From: Saprospiraceae bacterium
GTDB taxonomy: Bacteria; Bacteroidota; Bacteroidia; Chitinophagales; Saprospiraceae
Assembly (NCBI GenBank): GCA_041392805.1
Contig: JAWKLJ010000001.1
Location: 4,524,501-4,588,500, forward strand
Direction of reading: 5' to 3'
DNA: 64,000 nt
Part shown: positions 17,002 through 25,208 of the stretch, piece by piece
How the letters are laid out: each line of letters starts with the position of its first letter
Numbering within the stretch: position 1 is the first letter of the stretch
Program-made: the position numbers and the translations under genes
The notes under the pieces: generated by a model
The model's database searches: none
What the model saw: the letters and a program-made list of their open reading frames with translations, nothing else
What the model was told of the DNA's origin: nothing

Positions 17002-19386
17002 ATGATAATGAGTATTCTCCATAAATTTGCAACACTTGGCCTATCTGGCCCAACCTATATTTCAACGGATCTATCTTCCTACCAGCAACAGATGGCGGAG
17101 ATCCATGAATGTCATCGAAAAACGGCTAATTTCACCAATGAAAAACTGAAGGATTATATGGCGGAACTTCGGGCCCAAGCCCGTTCCGGCACCCCTTTAT
17201 CACAACTATTAGCACCTACTTTTGGCCTTGTCAAAGAAGCCTGCATACGTCAATTACAAGTTAGTCCATTTGACCTCCAGCTATTAGCAGCCATCCCATT
17301 GCATGAGCGAAAATTGGTTGAAATGCAGACGGGAGAAGGAAAAACACTTAGCGCCGTTTTTGCAGCAGCCCTTAATGCTTTAAGTGGGGAAGGTGTTCAT
17401 ATCTTGACCTTCAATGATTACCTGGCGAAGCGAGATGCCGAATGGATGGGCCCCATTTATACCTCTTTGGGTATGACCGTTGGTTACATTGCGAATGGAA
17501 TGAGCCGTCAGCAAAAACAAGCAGCCTATGCCTGTGACATCACCTATGCTACCGCCAAAGAAGTTGGGTTTGATTTTCTTCGCTCCTATCTTGCCTTTGA
17601 AAAAGAAGAGCAAATACTCCAACCTTTTCATTTTGCGATAGTGGATGAAGCGGATGCTATTTTGATTGATGAAGCGCGGAATCCATTAGTATTGGCAGGC
17701 CAAATGGGGGCATCCGTTGTTGATGTTAAAGCGGTGGCCCAATTTGTGAAGACGCTACAACCGCAGGAGGATTATATTTTGAACGAATCCTCTCGGGCAG
17801 CCTTTTTAACAGAAAAGGGCGTCGAAAGCGCAGAAAAGGCATTTGGTCTAGAAAGCCTGATCGAGGAAGCCCATTTTGGCCTACATACCGCGATCAACCT
17901 GGCGCTACAAGCTCAAACCTTGTTAACTAGAGATGTTGATTACTTGGTGAAAAATGAACGTATCTTACTGGTAGACGAATTCACCGGGCGGGTGGTGGAA
18001 GACCGAAAATGGCGCAATGGCCTACAGACGGCAGTTGAAGCAAAGGAGGGCCTTCCCATTCAATCAGAGGGTAGCATCCTGAATGCCATTAGCTTACAGC
18101 ATCTCATCCAAAAATACCCAGGGGTGGCTGGTATGACGGCCACTGCACAGGCGGCCGCCAAAGAATTTGCAACCTTTTATGGCCTACAGACCATCGTTAT
18201 CCCACCTAATAAAACGACTCGTAGAATCGATTATCCGGATTTGATTTTTGCAGATAAAACCAGTAAACAGGCAGGCATTTTAGCTGAGGTAAAAAAAGCA
18301 CACCACATTGGACAGCCCATACTGATTGGTGCACTTACCGTGAAAGAATCGGAATCGCTGGCTGCACTTTTCCGTGAACATGACATCGACTGTGAGGTAT
18401 TGAATGCTAAAAATGACGAAGAAGAGGCGCGGATCATTGCCGATGCCGGAAGGGTAGGAGCCGTGACCATTTCGACGAATATGGCCGGAAGAGGAACCGA
18501 TATTCAACTGGGCGGGAAAGATAAATCTGACCGAAAAGAGGTCATTCGATATGGCGGATTGTATGTCATTGGTACCAATCGACACGAAAGTGTACGAATC
18601 GATCAACAGCTTCGAGGGCGGGCGGGGCGCCAGGGAGACCTTGGCCAATCTCGGTTTTTTATTAGCCTGGAAGATGATCTAATGGTTAAATACAAGCTTA
18701 ATGATATCTTACCCAAACGCTTCCAATCCATCGAGGGGGCAGCACCAATCATCCATAAAAAAGTGCGAAAGTTTGTAGGCATTACCCAGCATATTATCGA
18801 AAGCCAACTCCTGGATATGCGAACGAATCTTTACCAATATTCCGCCTTCACAGAAAAACAACGAATCATTCTTCAATCGGAGCGGCAGCGCCTCCTCGAA
18901 GACATTCACTGCCTTAGCGAATTTTTCCCTTCCCTCCCCGATATCAGGAACGCTACTGTCCAGCAATTGACTTTGATGAAAACCTTTGTTTTATTGCAAT
19001 ATGATAAATACTGGGCCCAACACCTCGACCTATTATCGCATCTTAGGGAAGGTATTCACCTGGTTCGCTTAGGAGGGCAAAACCCCCTTCGCACCTTTCG
19101 CCAACTAGCTGATGCTTGTTTCAATCAATTGTATAGCCACCTAGAGAATGAATTAGAGCCTTGGGTGAAAAAAGTGATGACTAATGAAATAACAGCCATT
19201 GATCAAATGGCATTAGAAAAGCCTTCTTCCACCTGGACCTATGTTATCAACGATAATCCTTTTGATGACCAATTAGCGATTATGTTACTCGATAGTGCCA
19301 ATGTAGGTATGCATGTAGATTTTGTCTCAGCTCCTTTTCTGTTTACCATTGCTATGATGCGGCGGATGAGACGAAAGAAAAGGTGA
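17002..19386 (+). CDS. SecA-like (accessory, SecA2-type) ATPase
   Basis: A 794-residue DEAD motor protein of the SecA family. It has Walker A MQTGEGKT (residues 108-115), Walker B/DEAD IVDEADAILIDEARNPLV (~213-230; housekeeping SecA usually reads DEVDSxLIDEARTPL), a preprotein cross-linking domain, AGRGTDIQLGG and motif VI QQLRGRAGRQGD (~535), then a shortened helical scaffold region. The C-terminus ends FTIAMMRRMRRKKR, with no Cys-rich zinc tail or long linker. That is shorter than Bacteroidota housekeeping SecA (roughly 1,000-1,100 residues), so a second, specialised SecA is likely. Its substrate is unknown. An ATG two codons later is an equal start candidate. Confidence 0.85.
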   Translation: MIMSILHKFATLGLSGPTYISTDLSSYQQQMAEIHECHRKTANFTNEKLKDYMAELRAQARSGTPLSQLLAPTFGLVKEACIRQLQVSPFDLQLLAAIPLHERKLVEMQTGEGKTLSAVFAAALNALSGEGVHILTFNDYLAKRDAEWMGPIYTSLGMTVGYIANGMSRQQKQAAYACDITYATAKEVGFDFLRSYLAFEKEEQILQPFHFAIVDEADAILIDEARNPLVLAGQMGASVVDVKAVAQFVKTLQPQEDYILNESSRAAFLTEKGVESAEKAFGLESLIEEAHFGLHTAINLALQAQTLLTRDVDYLVKNERILLVDEFTGRVVEDRKWRNGLQTAVEAKEGLPIQSEGSILNAISLQHLIQKYPGVAGMTATAQAAAKEFATFYGLQTIVIPPNKTTRRIDYPDLIFADKTSKQAGILAEVKKAHHIGQPILIGALTVKESESLAALFREHDIDCEVLNAKNDEEEARIIADAGRVGAVTISTNMAGRGTDIQLGGKDKSDRKEVIRYGGLYVIGTNRHESVRIDQQLRGRAGRQGDLGQSRFFISLEDDLMVKYKLNDILPKRFQSIEGAAPIIHKKVRKFVGITQHIIESQLLDMRTNLYQYSAFTEKQRIILQSERQRLLEDIHCLSEFFPSLPDIRNATVQQLTLMKTFVLLQYDKYWAQHLDLLSHLREGIHLVRLGGQNPLRTFRQLADACFNQLYSHLENELEPWVKKVMTNEITAIDQMALEKPSSTWTYVINDNPFDDQLAIMLLDSANVGMHVDFVSAPFLFTIAMMRRMRRKKR

Positions 19387-19442
19387 AAGATATATTAGGG
19401 TTTTACAGTATTTGGTATGGAGGTTTTAATTAAGGTATGAGT

Positions 19443-19603
19443 AAATAATAAATGAGGGGTGGGCATAAATCATTCGTGGAATTCGTGTTAATTCGTGGCT
19501 GAAAAAAAGGTAAGCCACGAATTGGCACGAATGTTCACGAATTTCTAGGTTTTTGCTCTGATTTTTAGTGGTTTAAATAATGCCCACCCCTCAAATAATA
19601 AAT
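19443..19603. mobile_element. MITE-like element (CACGAAT family) with 11-bp direct repeats
   Basis: The element 19454-19592 has 13-bp terminal inverted repeats (GAGGGGTGGGCAT and complement) and an internal stem built from repeated ATTCGTG / CACGAAT words. It is flanked on both sides by AAATAATAAAT (19443-19453 and 19593-19603), a convincing target-site duplication. Removing the element and one repeat restores a sequence closely resembling the left end of the 6085-6244 element (AGGTATG...TAATAAATTTACATTC). No ORF is inside. The remaining intergenic sequence to 19908 is AT-rich with no feature I can name. Confidence 0.8.
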
Positions 19604-19908
19604 TTACATTCTTCGCTGAACCCTTATTGCATTTTTTAAAAAAAGGTAGCCAATAAAAGAAAAATGCTATAAATTTTATTTTAAATATATTTTCACATCC
19701 ATTTCTATTTTAAACAAAAAATGATTTAAGTGATTGATTGTTAGTTTTTTGTGACAAATATTGAAACATGTCGGTTTCTTTATGACGTAAATATCATATT
19801 AGATAAAATTTGCTATAAAGCTAATAATTTGTCCTTTTTACCCATTTAAATTCCCTGTAGTATTGTGGTGAGATAATAATTTCATTAATCCTAAAAACAT
19901 TAATCACC

Positions 19909-20457
19909 ATGATCAGGACTCGATTATTCATTGTTTTTGCCTTGGGGTTTTTCTTCACAGCTTGTCAGAAAGAAAAACTGGAAGTAGGTCCAACTTCCGC
20001 TGCTTTATCCGAAGAAGTGGCACTTGAAGAACGCGCCAGCAATGTACTGATGCTAAAGATTGAAAATGCAAATGTGCAAGCAGGTGCTGCTTTTTGTGTA
20101 GATGTGAAAACCAGAAAATTCGATGACATTCTTGGGATGCAATACAGCATCGGTTGGGATGCTGCTGTTTTGGCTTTTTCGCATGTCACCAATTTTAATT
20201 TACCAGGTTTGGATGCGAGCAGTTTTGGCAACCCTTCAGCTGATCGGCTGACCACCCTTTGGCTTGATCCAAATCTTACGGGGCTTACCCTGGCCAATAA
20301 CACCGTGGTGTACAGTATTTGTTTTGATGCCATTGGTGACCCAGGTGACAGAACGAACGTTTTTGCAACGGACAACCCAACCCCCATTGAAATTTTTGAT
20401 AGTAATTTTGATCTGATTGACCTAAAAACGGTAGCAGGTAAGGTCAGTTTGCACTAA
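19909..20457 (+). CDS. Lipoprotein with a cohesin-like domain
   Basis: A 182-residue lipoprotein (lipobox FFTAC at residues ~15-19) with a single cohesin-like beta-sandwich from about residue 48 to the end. The pattern VQAGAAFCVDVKTRKFDDILGMQYSIGWDAAVLAFSHV and the later NNTVVYSICFDAIGD match the CBM/cohesin-type domain seen in many Saprospiraceae surface proteins. Ligand and partner are unknown; the fold suggests surface binding or adhesion. The stop codon is directly followed by a structured inverted-repeat element (20457-20588). Confidence 0.75.
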   Translation: MIRTRLFIVFALGFFFTACQKEKLEVGPTSAALSEEVALEERASNVLMLKIENANVQAGAAFCVDVKTRKFDDILGMQYSIGWDAAVLAFSHVTNFNLPGLDASSFGNPSADRLTTLWLDPNLTGLTLANNTVVYSICFDAIGDPGDRTNVFATDNPTPIEIFDSNFDLIDLKTVAGKVSLH

Positions 20458-20588
20458 GTAGTTTGACGGAAATAAAGTAATCAAATTTCTGCTTAAGGTT
20501 TCTAAAATTTTGCACACAACCTCCTTTCAGTCAGTTGATTAGCAAAATATTTAAAAACCGAAATTTGATTACTTTATTTTTTTCCGTC
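20457..20588. repeat. Structured inverted-repeat element with covarying arms, copy 1
   Basis: It begins AGTAGTTTGACGGAAATAAA and ends TTTATTTTTTTCCGTC. The feet pair over 8 bp (GACGGAAA/TTTCCGTC), then a 4-base extra T-run on the 3' side, then a stem GTAATCAAATTT/AAATTTGATTAC, then a second stem (GGTTT...CC and GCAAAAT), and a conserved apex holding CACACAAC and CAGTCAGTTG. Copy 2 (60231-60360) has the same feet and apex but different, still complementary, arms. It directly follows a stop codon. The gap beyond, to 20775, shows nothing further. Confidence 0.8.
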
Positions 20589-20775
20589 CCTAAGGCCCTT
20601 ATTTGATCAGAAGATAGTTCTTTATCAGGGTAATTCGCTTCTCGTGGATTACCCTTTTTCCTATTAATAACTTTGGAGAATAATAAGAGGCTCGTTTGTT
20701 TCGTATTTTCAAATATTTCTGAAATAAATGAACTAAAATAATTTTCTCTTCGTTATAGTTTAAAACCCATGCCTG

Positions 20776-21483
20776 ATGAAACAAACAAAAGCCATTATTT
20801 ATGATGACAATTGCCCCATGTGTCGCTGGTATACCCGGGCCTTTGTCGAAACAAATCTTTTGGACAAGGAAGGCCGAATTTCCTTCTCAAGATTAGAGCA
20901 TACCCATTTAGCTGAACAATTGGATTTACAGCGAAGCAAACATGAAATTCCTTTAGTAGACTTGGAGGGAGGGGCTACGATTTATGGGGTGGATAGCTTG
21001 ATTTATTTGCTTTCGCCGCGTTTCCCTTTCCTCAAGAAAATAATGGGATTGAAACCTTTAAATTATTTTTTCCGAAAACTATATAAACTGGTTTCTTACA
21101 ATCGGGGCATCATGGCCCCTAGCCCCAAAAAAACGCGTGTTTATGATTGCACGCCTGATTTTAATTTGACTTACAGACTAGCATTTATCGGATTGGCTGG
21201 AGGAACAGGTATCCTATTACTAAGCCTGTTTTTCCAGTCTGGTTTGATGAATGCTAATTGGCTATTTGCACTATTACTCCTGTCATTAATTGCAGGAAAT
21301 GTGTTTAAAGGAAACGATTATGTCTCTTATCTGGGGCATTTAAGTTTTCTATTGCTGCTAGGCGGATTAATTACCCTGCCTGCCCTTGCCTTTCCTGTAT
21401 TTACTCCCCTTGTTGGAACCCTTGCTTTGTCTGTGATGATCTGGCAATTTATTCGGCGATACAAACTATTGAAAGCATCCTAG
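20776..21483 (+). CDS. DCC-family thiol-disulfide oxidoreductase-like membrane protein (DUF393)
   Basis: A 235-residue protein whose N-terminal ~110 residues match the DCC1-like family: an opening IIYDDNCPMCRWYTRAF with the CxxC pair at residues 13 and 16, and the conserved GVDSLIYLL. The second half holds three to four hydrophobic segments (residues ~133-230), so a thioredoxin-like domain is tethered to the membrane. The family is presumed redox-active, but its substrates are unknown. It lies 21 bases upstream of the PmoA gene. Confidence 0.8.
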   Translation: MKQTKAIIYDDNCPMCRWYTRAFVETNLLDKEGRISFSRLEHTHLAEQLDLQRSKHEIPLVDLEGGATIYGVDSLIYLLSPRFPFLKKIMGLKPLNYFFRKLYKLVSYNRGIMAPSPKKTRVYDCTPDFNLTYRLAFIGLAGGTGILLLSLFFQSGLMNANWLFALLLLSLIAGNVFKGNDYVSYLGHLSFLLLLGGLITLPALAFPVFTPLVGTLALSVMIWQFIRRYKLLKAS

Positions 21484-21504
21484 ACTTTTTGTAGTTTTAT
21501 AGCT

Positions 21505-22443
21505 ATGAAAAAACCAACTATCATAACCAATTTATCCTTCGCTCTTCTTTTTTGTTTTGGCGTAAACAGCTTTGGTCAAGGCTTTAGCACCCAAAAAAAT
21601 GCAGAAGGGCTTGAAGTGAAGGAAGGAAGTCAAAAAGTGCTTTTTTATCAACAAAAACCTAAATCACTGGACGGCAAATATGAAAGGGCCCACTACATTC
21701 ATCCACTATATGGATTAAATGGGGAGGTGCTTAGTGAAGATTTTCCGGAGGATCATTACCACCATCGAGGTGTTTTTTGGGCCTGGCACCAGATTGTCTT
21801 GAATGGGACGAAAGTGGCCGACGCCTGGGAATTTGACAATATTTTTTGGGCAGTAAAAAAAGTAAAGACCAAAAATACGGCGCAAGGGCTTCAGCTTTCC
21901 ACCCGCACCTTTTGGCAATCAGTGCTGGCAGGCCAAGGCCCGAAATGGCAATCGCTTTTCAAGGAAGAAACGGTCATTACCATCCACCCCACCGAAAAGG
22001 ATTACCGGGTAATTGATTTTCAGATCAAAATGATTCCACTGAAAGTGGGGCTCGCCTTGGGAGGATCAGAAGATAGCAAAGGATATGGTGGCTTTTCGCC
22101 TCGAATTAAGTTGCCTGAAGATATTCAATTCATGAGCCCAAAGGGAGAAGTAAAAGCCCAAACAAATGGACTGGAAGCTGGACCTTGGATGGATGTTTTG
22201 GGCACCTTTGATGGAGTGCATCCAGGAGGTGTAGCCATTCTCACGCATCCCCTTTATCCTTCCGGTGAACAGCTGTGGATTTTACGCGACAAAAGGAGTA
22301 TGCAAAATGCCGCTTATCCTGGCAATCAGCCGATTGACTTAACGAAGGGCAAACCATTGGAACTCCGCTATCGCCTGGTTATTCATCAGCAAGGGATGGA
22401 GGCAGATTTTATAGAAAAACTGCATCAGGATTTTATTAAGTAA
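21505..22443 (+). CDS. PmoA/DUF6807 family secreted protein
   Basis: A 312-residue exported protein (signal peptide cut near NSFGQ, residue ~25) of the family annotated 'methane oxygenase PmoA', a misleading name now covered by DUF6807. Hallmarks are HPLYGLNGEVLSEDFPEDHYHHRGVFWAWHQI with its His cluster, and GVAILTHPLYPSGEQLWILRDKRSM. Members occur widely in Bacteroidota and Planctomycetota near carbohydrate genes. The His motif hints at metal binding, but no reaction is established here. It is convergent with the permease gene at 22446. Confidence 0.82.
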   Translation: MKKPTIITNLSFALLFCFGVNSFGQGFSTQKNAEGLEVKEGSQKVLFYQQKPKSLDGKYERAHYIHPLYGLNGEVLSEDFPEDHYHHRGVFWAWHQIVLNGTKVADAWEFDNIFWAVKKVKTKNTAQGLQLSTRTFWQSVLAGQGPKWQSLFKEETVITIHPTEKDYRVIDFQIKMIPLKVGLALGGSEDSKGYGGFSPRIKLPEDIQFMSPKGEVKAQTNGLEAGPWMDVLGTFDGVHPGGVAILTHPLYPSGEQLWILRDKRSMQNAAYPGNQPIDLTKGKPLELRYRLVIHQQGMEADFIEKLHQDFIK

Positions 22444-22445
22444 TG

Positions 22446-23750
22446 CTATTCCTTCTCCCTCAGCCGGGGATCCAAAGCCTCTGTCAGGCCATCGCCGAGA
22501 TAATTGAAAATAGTGACGCTAAGGAAGATGGCGAGCCCTGGAAAAATGGTCAGCCACCAAGCTTTGGCGTAGGAGCGGGATTCTCGTAATAGGCTTCCCC
22601 AGGTGACCTGCTCTTCTGGGACGCCAATGTTGAGGAAAGAGAGGGTGGCTTCGAGGAGGACGGCGCCGGCCATTCCGAAAGATAGGGCAATGAGCACCGG
22701 CCCTAGGGCATTGGGCAATGCATGTCGGAAAATGATATGCCAGCGGCCAAAACCTAGTGCACGTGCGGCTTCGATGTATTCCATTTTCCTGATTCGCAGC
22801 AATTCTGCCCGTACAAAACGGGCGATACCGGTCCAGGCCAGGAATCCGATGATCAGCATGACAAACAAGATGCTTTCTTCCTGTATGGCTGCCACGAAGG
22901 CCAGTATGAGTAATAAACCTGGAATGGCGTTCACCATTTCAATCAATCGAATAACCAAAAGGTCGACAGGTACCAGGATTTCTTTGCCCCAAAAAGAGGA
23001 TCTTTCTACATATTTGGCCAATAAATTTGCAAGTAGTATGAGGGCAACCAATAGAACTAAGCCTTGCAAAAGTGCTAGCACTTGATGCCCATCGCTAATG
23101 GCGTAGGAACGGCTACTGAAGCCCCAAAACAGGCCAGCTAATAAGCCTAAAACATTCAAAATGATGCGAATCCGGCTCAATTTCAAACCATCATCTCCAA
23201 AATAACCGGCCAGCGAACCCAGCAAGAGCCCGATCACCAACGCAATAGACATGGCAACGATACCGACCAGCAAGGCGGTGCGCGTACCGGCAATCATACC
23301 TGCTGCGACATCTCTGCCCAGGTCGTCTGTCCCAAACCAATGGCGGAAACGCCAACTGGGAATATCTTGCTTGCTAAAGGGGCCAGCATAAGTATTTTTG
23401 TAATCCAGTCGCTCACTCGAATAGGGGATCAACGGCCACCATACGCTTTCAAATTCTTGCTCCACCCATGGCGTATTCAGGAACTTAGCGTCCCATTTCG
23501 ACCAACCCGCCTTTACCCAATAATCCTGTACAATGGGGACATAAGACTTGCCGTCAATCCTACAATACAAGGGTTTGTCATTGGCCCAAAAATCGCCGCT
23601 AATGGCGATGAATACCATAAAAATAAACACCCGCCAAGACCAAACAGCTCGTTTATTTTCACGAAAGCGTTCCCAGGCAAAGGACCAGTAGGTTCGTTTA
23701 CCCAATTGTGCATCTTCCAAGGCTTTTTGTCGCTTTCGTCCGAAAATCAT
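22446..23750 (-). CDS. Peptide-type ABC transporter permease (OppC/DppC-like), extended
   Basis: A 434-residue inner-membrane permease of the dipeptide/oligopeptide class. The conserved permease core is visible (HWFGTDDLGRDVAAGMIAGTRTALLVGIVAMSIALVIGLLLGSLAGYFGD and the EAA loop EAARALGFGRWHIIFRHALPNALGPVLI). It is about 130 residues longer than typical OppC because of a periplasmic stretch after the first membrane segment (residues ~55-130) and an extra segment in the middle. It follows the OppB-like gene by 9 bases. No ATPase gene lies in this cluster. Confidence 0.9.
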   Translation of the reverse strand: MIFGRKRQKALEDAQLGKRTYWSFAWERFRENKRAVWSWRVFIFMVFIAISGDFWANDKPLYCRIDGKSYVPIVQDYWVKAGWSKWDAKFLNTPWVEQEFESVWWPLIPYSSERLDYKNTYAGPFSKQDIPSWRFRHWFGTDDLGRDVAAGMIAGTRTALLVGIVAMSIALVIGLLLGSLAGYFGDDGLKLSRIRIILNVLGLLAGLFWGFSSRSYAISDGHQVLALLQGLVLLVALILLANLLAKYVERSSFWGKEILVPVDLLVIRLIEMVNAIPGLLLILAFVAAIQEESILFVMLIIGFLAWTGIARFVRAELLRIRKMEYIEAARALGFGRWHIIFRHALPNALGPVLIALSFGMAGAVLLEATLSFLNIGVPEEQVTWGSLLRESRSYAKAWWLTIFPGLAIFLSVTIFNYLGDGLTEALDPRLREKE

Positions 23751-23759
23751 GGTTGCTGT

Positions 23760-25166
23760 TTATCTGTATTTCACCCTTGGGTCAACAAGTGCATAAAGGA
23801 TATCCGCTATCAAAATGCCGATCAGGGTGGCGATAGCACCCAGCATCATTATACTAAAGACCACGGGCCAGTCTTTTTGTCCGATCGATTCAATGGTTAG
23901 CCAGCCCATACCATAGATGTTAAAAATCCATTCGATCACCACCGAGCCAGCCAATATTCTAGGGAAAATATTAGCCACTAGTGTGATAATTGGGAAAAGG
24001 CCATTTCTAAAGGCATGCTTCCAGGTGACTACCCGCGCACTCAGGCCTTTGGCCTGAGCAGTTCGGATATAAAGCTGCTGAAAAACCGCTATCATGCTTC
24101 CGCGCATTTGACGGGTAATAAAGGCAAGGCCAGCATAGGTCAGACAAAAAACTGGTAATATCAAATGGTACGCCGTTTCCCAGAAACGAGGCCAAAACGG
24201 AGCATCGTCCGGCAAATTACCTGTGCCAAAAGCCGGAAACCAGTCCATGCCATACTCGTTATTCGTAAAAAAAACAATAAGTAAGGTGGCTACCCAAAAA
24301 TTAGGCAAAGAAAACAAGAAAAATAAAATCCCCGACGACCAGGTATCAAAGCGTTTGCCCTGGTACACCGCTGCATAGACGCCCAAAGGTATAGCCATTA
24401 AATAAACGAGTAGGATCGCTATGATATTTAATAACATGGTCCAACGGAGGGCTTCCCAAATCTTTTTGGATACGGGTCGGCGATCTCTGATCGAAACGCC
24501 AAAATCTCCTTTTATAAAATGACTAAACCAATAGTGGTATTGGTTATGGGTGCCATACCATTTAAAATCAGGCAAAAATAATTTGTAAGGTGTGGCATTT
24601 GATGCTATCGCTTCGTATTGTCCTTTAAGCGTTTGAAAACCTGGGGACAATAATTTTGATAAATCCGCATTAGCCTGTATTTGTGTGGCAATAGAATCCA
24701 GTCCGTTCTGTATTTTATCCGCCTTATACTGGTATGGCAGGAAACGGAACTCCGATTTAATGCTAGTCAATTGAAAGGTAGCGACCGTATCAGGTACCTG
24801 TTCTAATTGGGCTTTAAAGTCGGTTAAGCCATGATAATAAGCGGCTATTTCCGGCCAATTCCCGTATTGGGCGATCAGTTTTGACAAGGTTTCGCGGCGC
24901 GCCATCTGGAAGATCCGATGAAGGGTATCCGGATAGGCTGCCGGACTCAAACTGAAATAAAAGGCTGGCCGATCCAAGCCCAATGTTTTCGCACAGCGTT
25001 GGTATTCTAGTTCAAACACCTTTTCTTCAAAGGGTGTATCCTCCGGAAAACAGGCTTGCATAACGGGATCACCGGGCGTGCACTTACTCAAGCCAAATGC
25101 CAAAAAGGAGATGGCGAGTAAAGTTGGCAAAAACCAAAGTAATCGCTTTATCAAATATGACGTCAT
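23760..25166 (-). CDS. Peptide-type ABC transporter permease (OppB/DppB-like), extended
   Basis: A 468-residue permease with the OppB N-terminus (MTSYLIKRLLWFLPTLLAISFLAFGLSKCTPGDP) and C-terminal core (GDFGVSIRDRRPVSKKIWEALRWTMLLN, EAA-type YIRTAQAKGLSARVVTWKHAFRNGLFPIIT). Between membrane segment 1 and the core lies a ~150-residue extracytoplasmic insert (residues ~35-190), absent from standard 310-340-residue OppB. Both permeases being enlarged suggests a coordinated periplasmic interface. It is transcribed after the binding-protein gene at 25209. Confidence 0.9.
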   Translation of the reverse strand: MTSYLIKRLLWFLPTLLAISFLAFGLSKCTPGDPVMQACFPEDTPFEEKVFELEYQRCAKTLGLDRPAFYFSLSPAAYPDTLHRIFQMARRETLSKLIAQYGNWPEIAAYYHGLTDFKAQLEQVPDTVATFQLTSIKSEFRFLPYQYKADKIQNGLDSIATQIQANADLSKLLSPGFQTLKGQYEAIASNATPYKLFLPDFKWYGTHNQYHYWFSHFIKGDFGVSIRDRRPVSKKIWEALRWTMLLNIIAILLVYLMAIPLGVYAAVYQGKRFDTWSSGILFFLFSLPNFWVATLLIVFFTNNEYGMDWFPAFGTGNLPDDAPFWPRFWETAYHLILPVFCLTYAGLAFITRQMRGSMIAVFQQLYIRTAQAKGLSARVVTWKHAFRNGLFPIITLVANIFPRILAGSVVIEWIFNIYGMGWLTIESIGQKDWPVVFSIMMLGAIATLIGILIADILYALVDPRVKYR

Positions 25167-25208
25167 GGAATTATTTTCCGCTATACAGTCGTGTTTGTTC
25201 TAATCTTA

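Noticed and set aside
20457..20588. Element read as a true integron attC site
   Set aside because: The conserved-ends/variable-palindrome logic is similar, but the attC core sites (GTTRRRY/RYYYAAC) are not at the ends and no integrase or cassette array is nearby.
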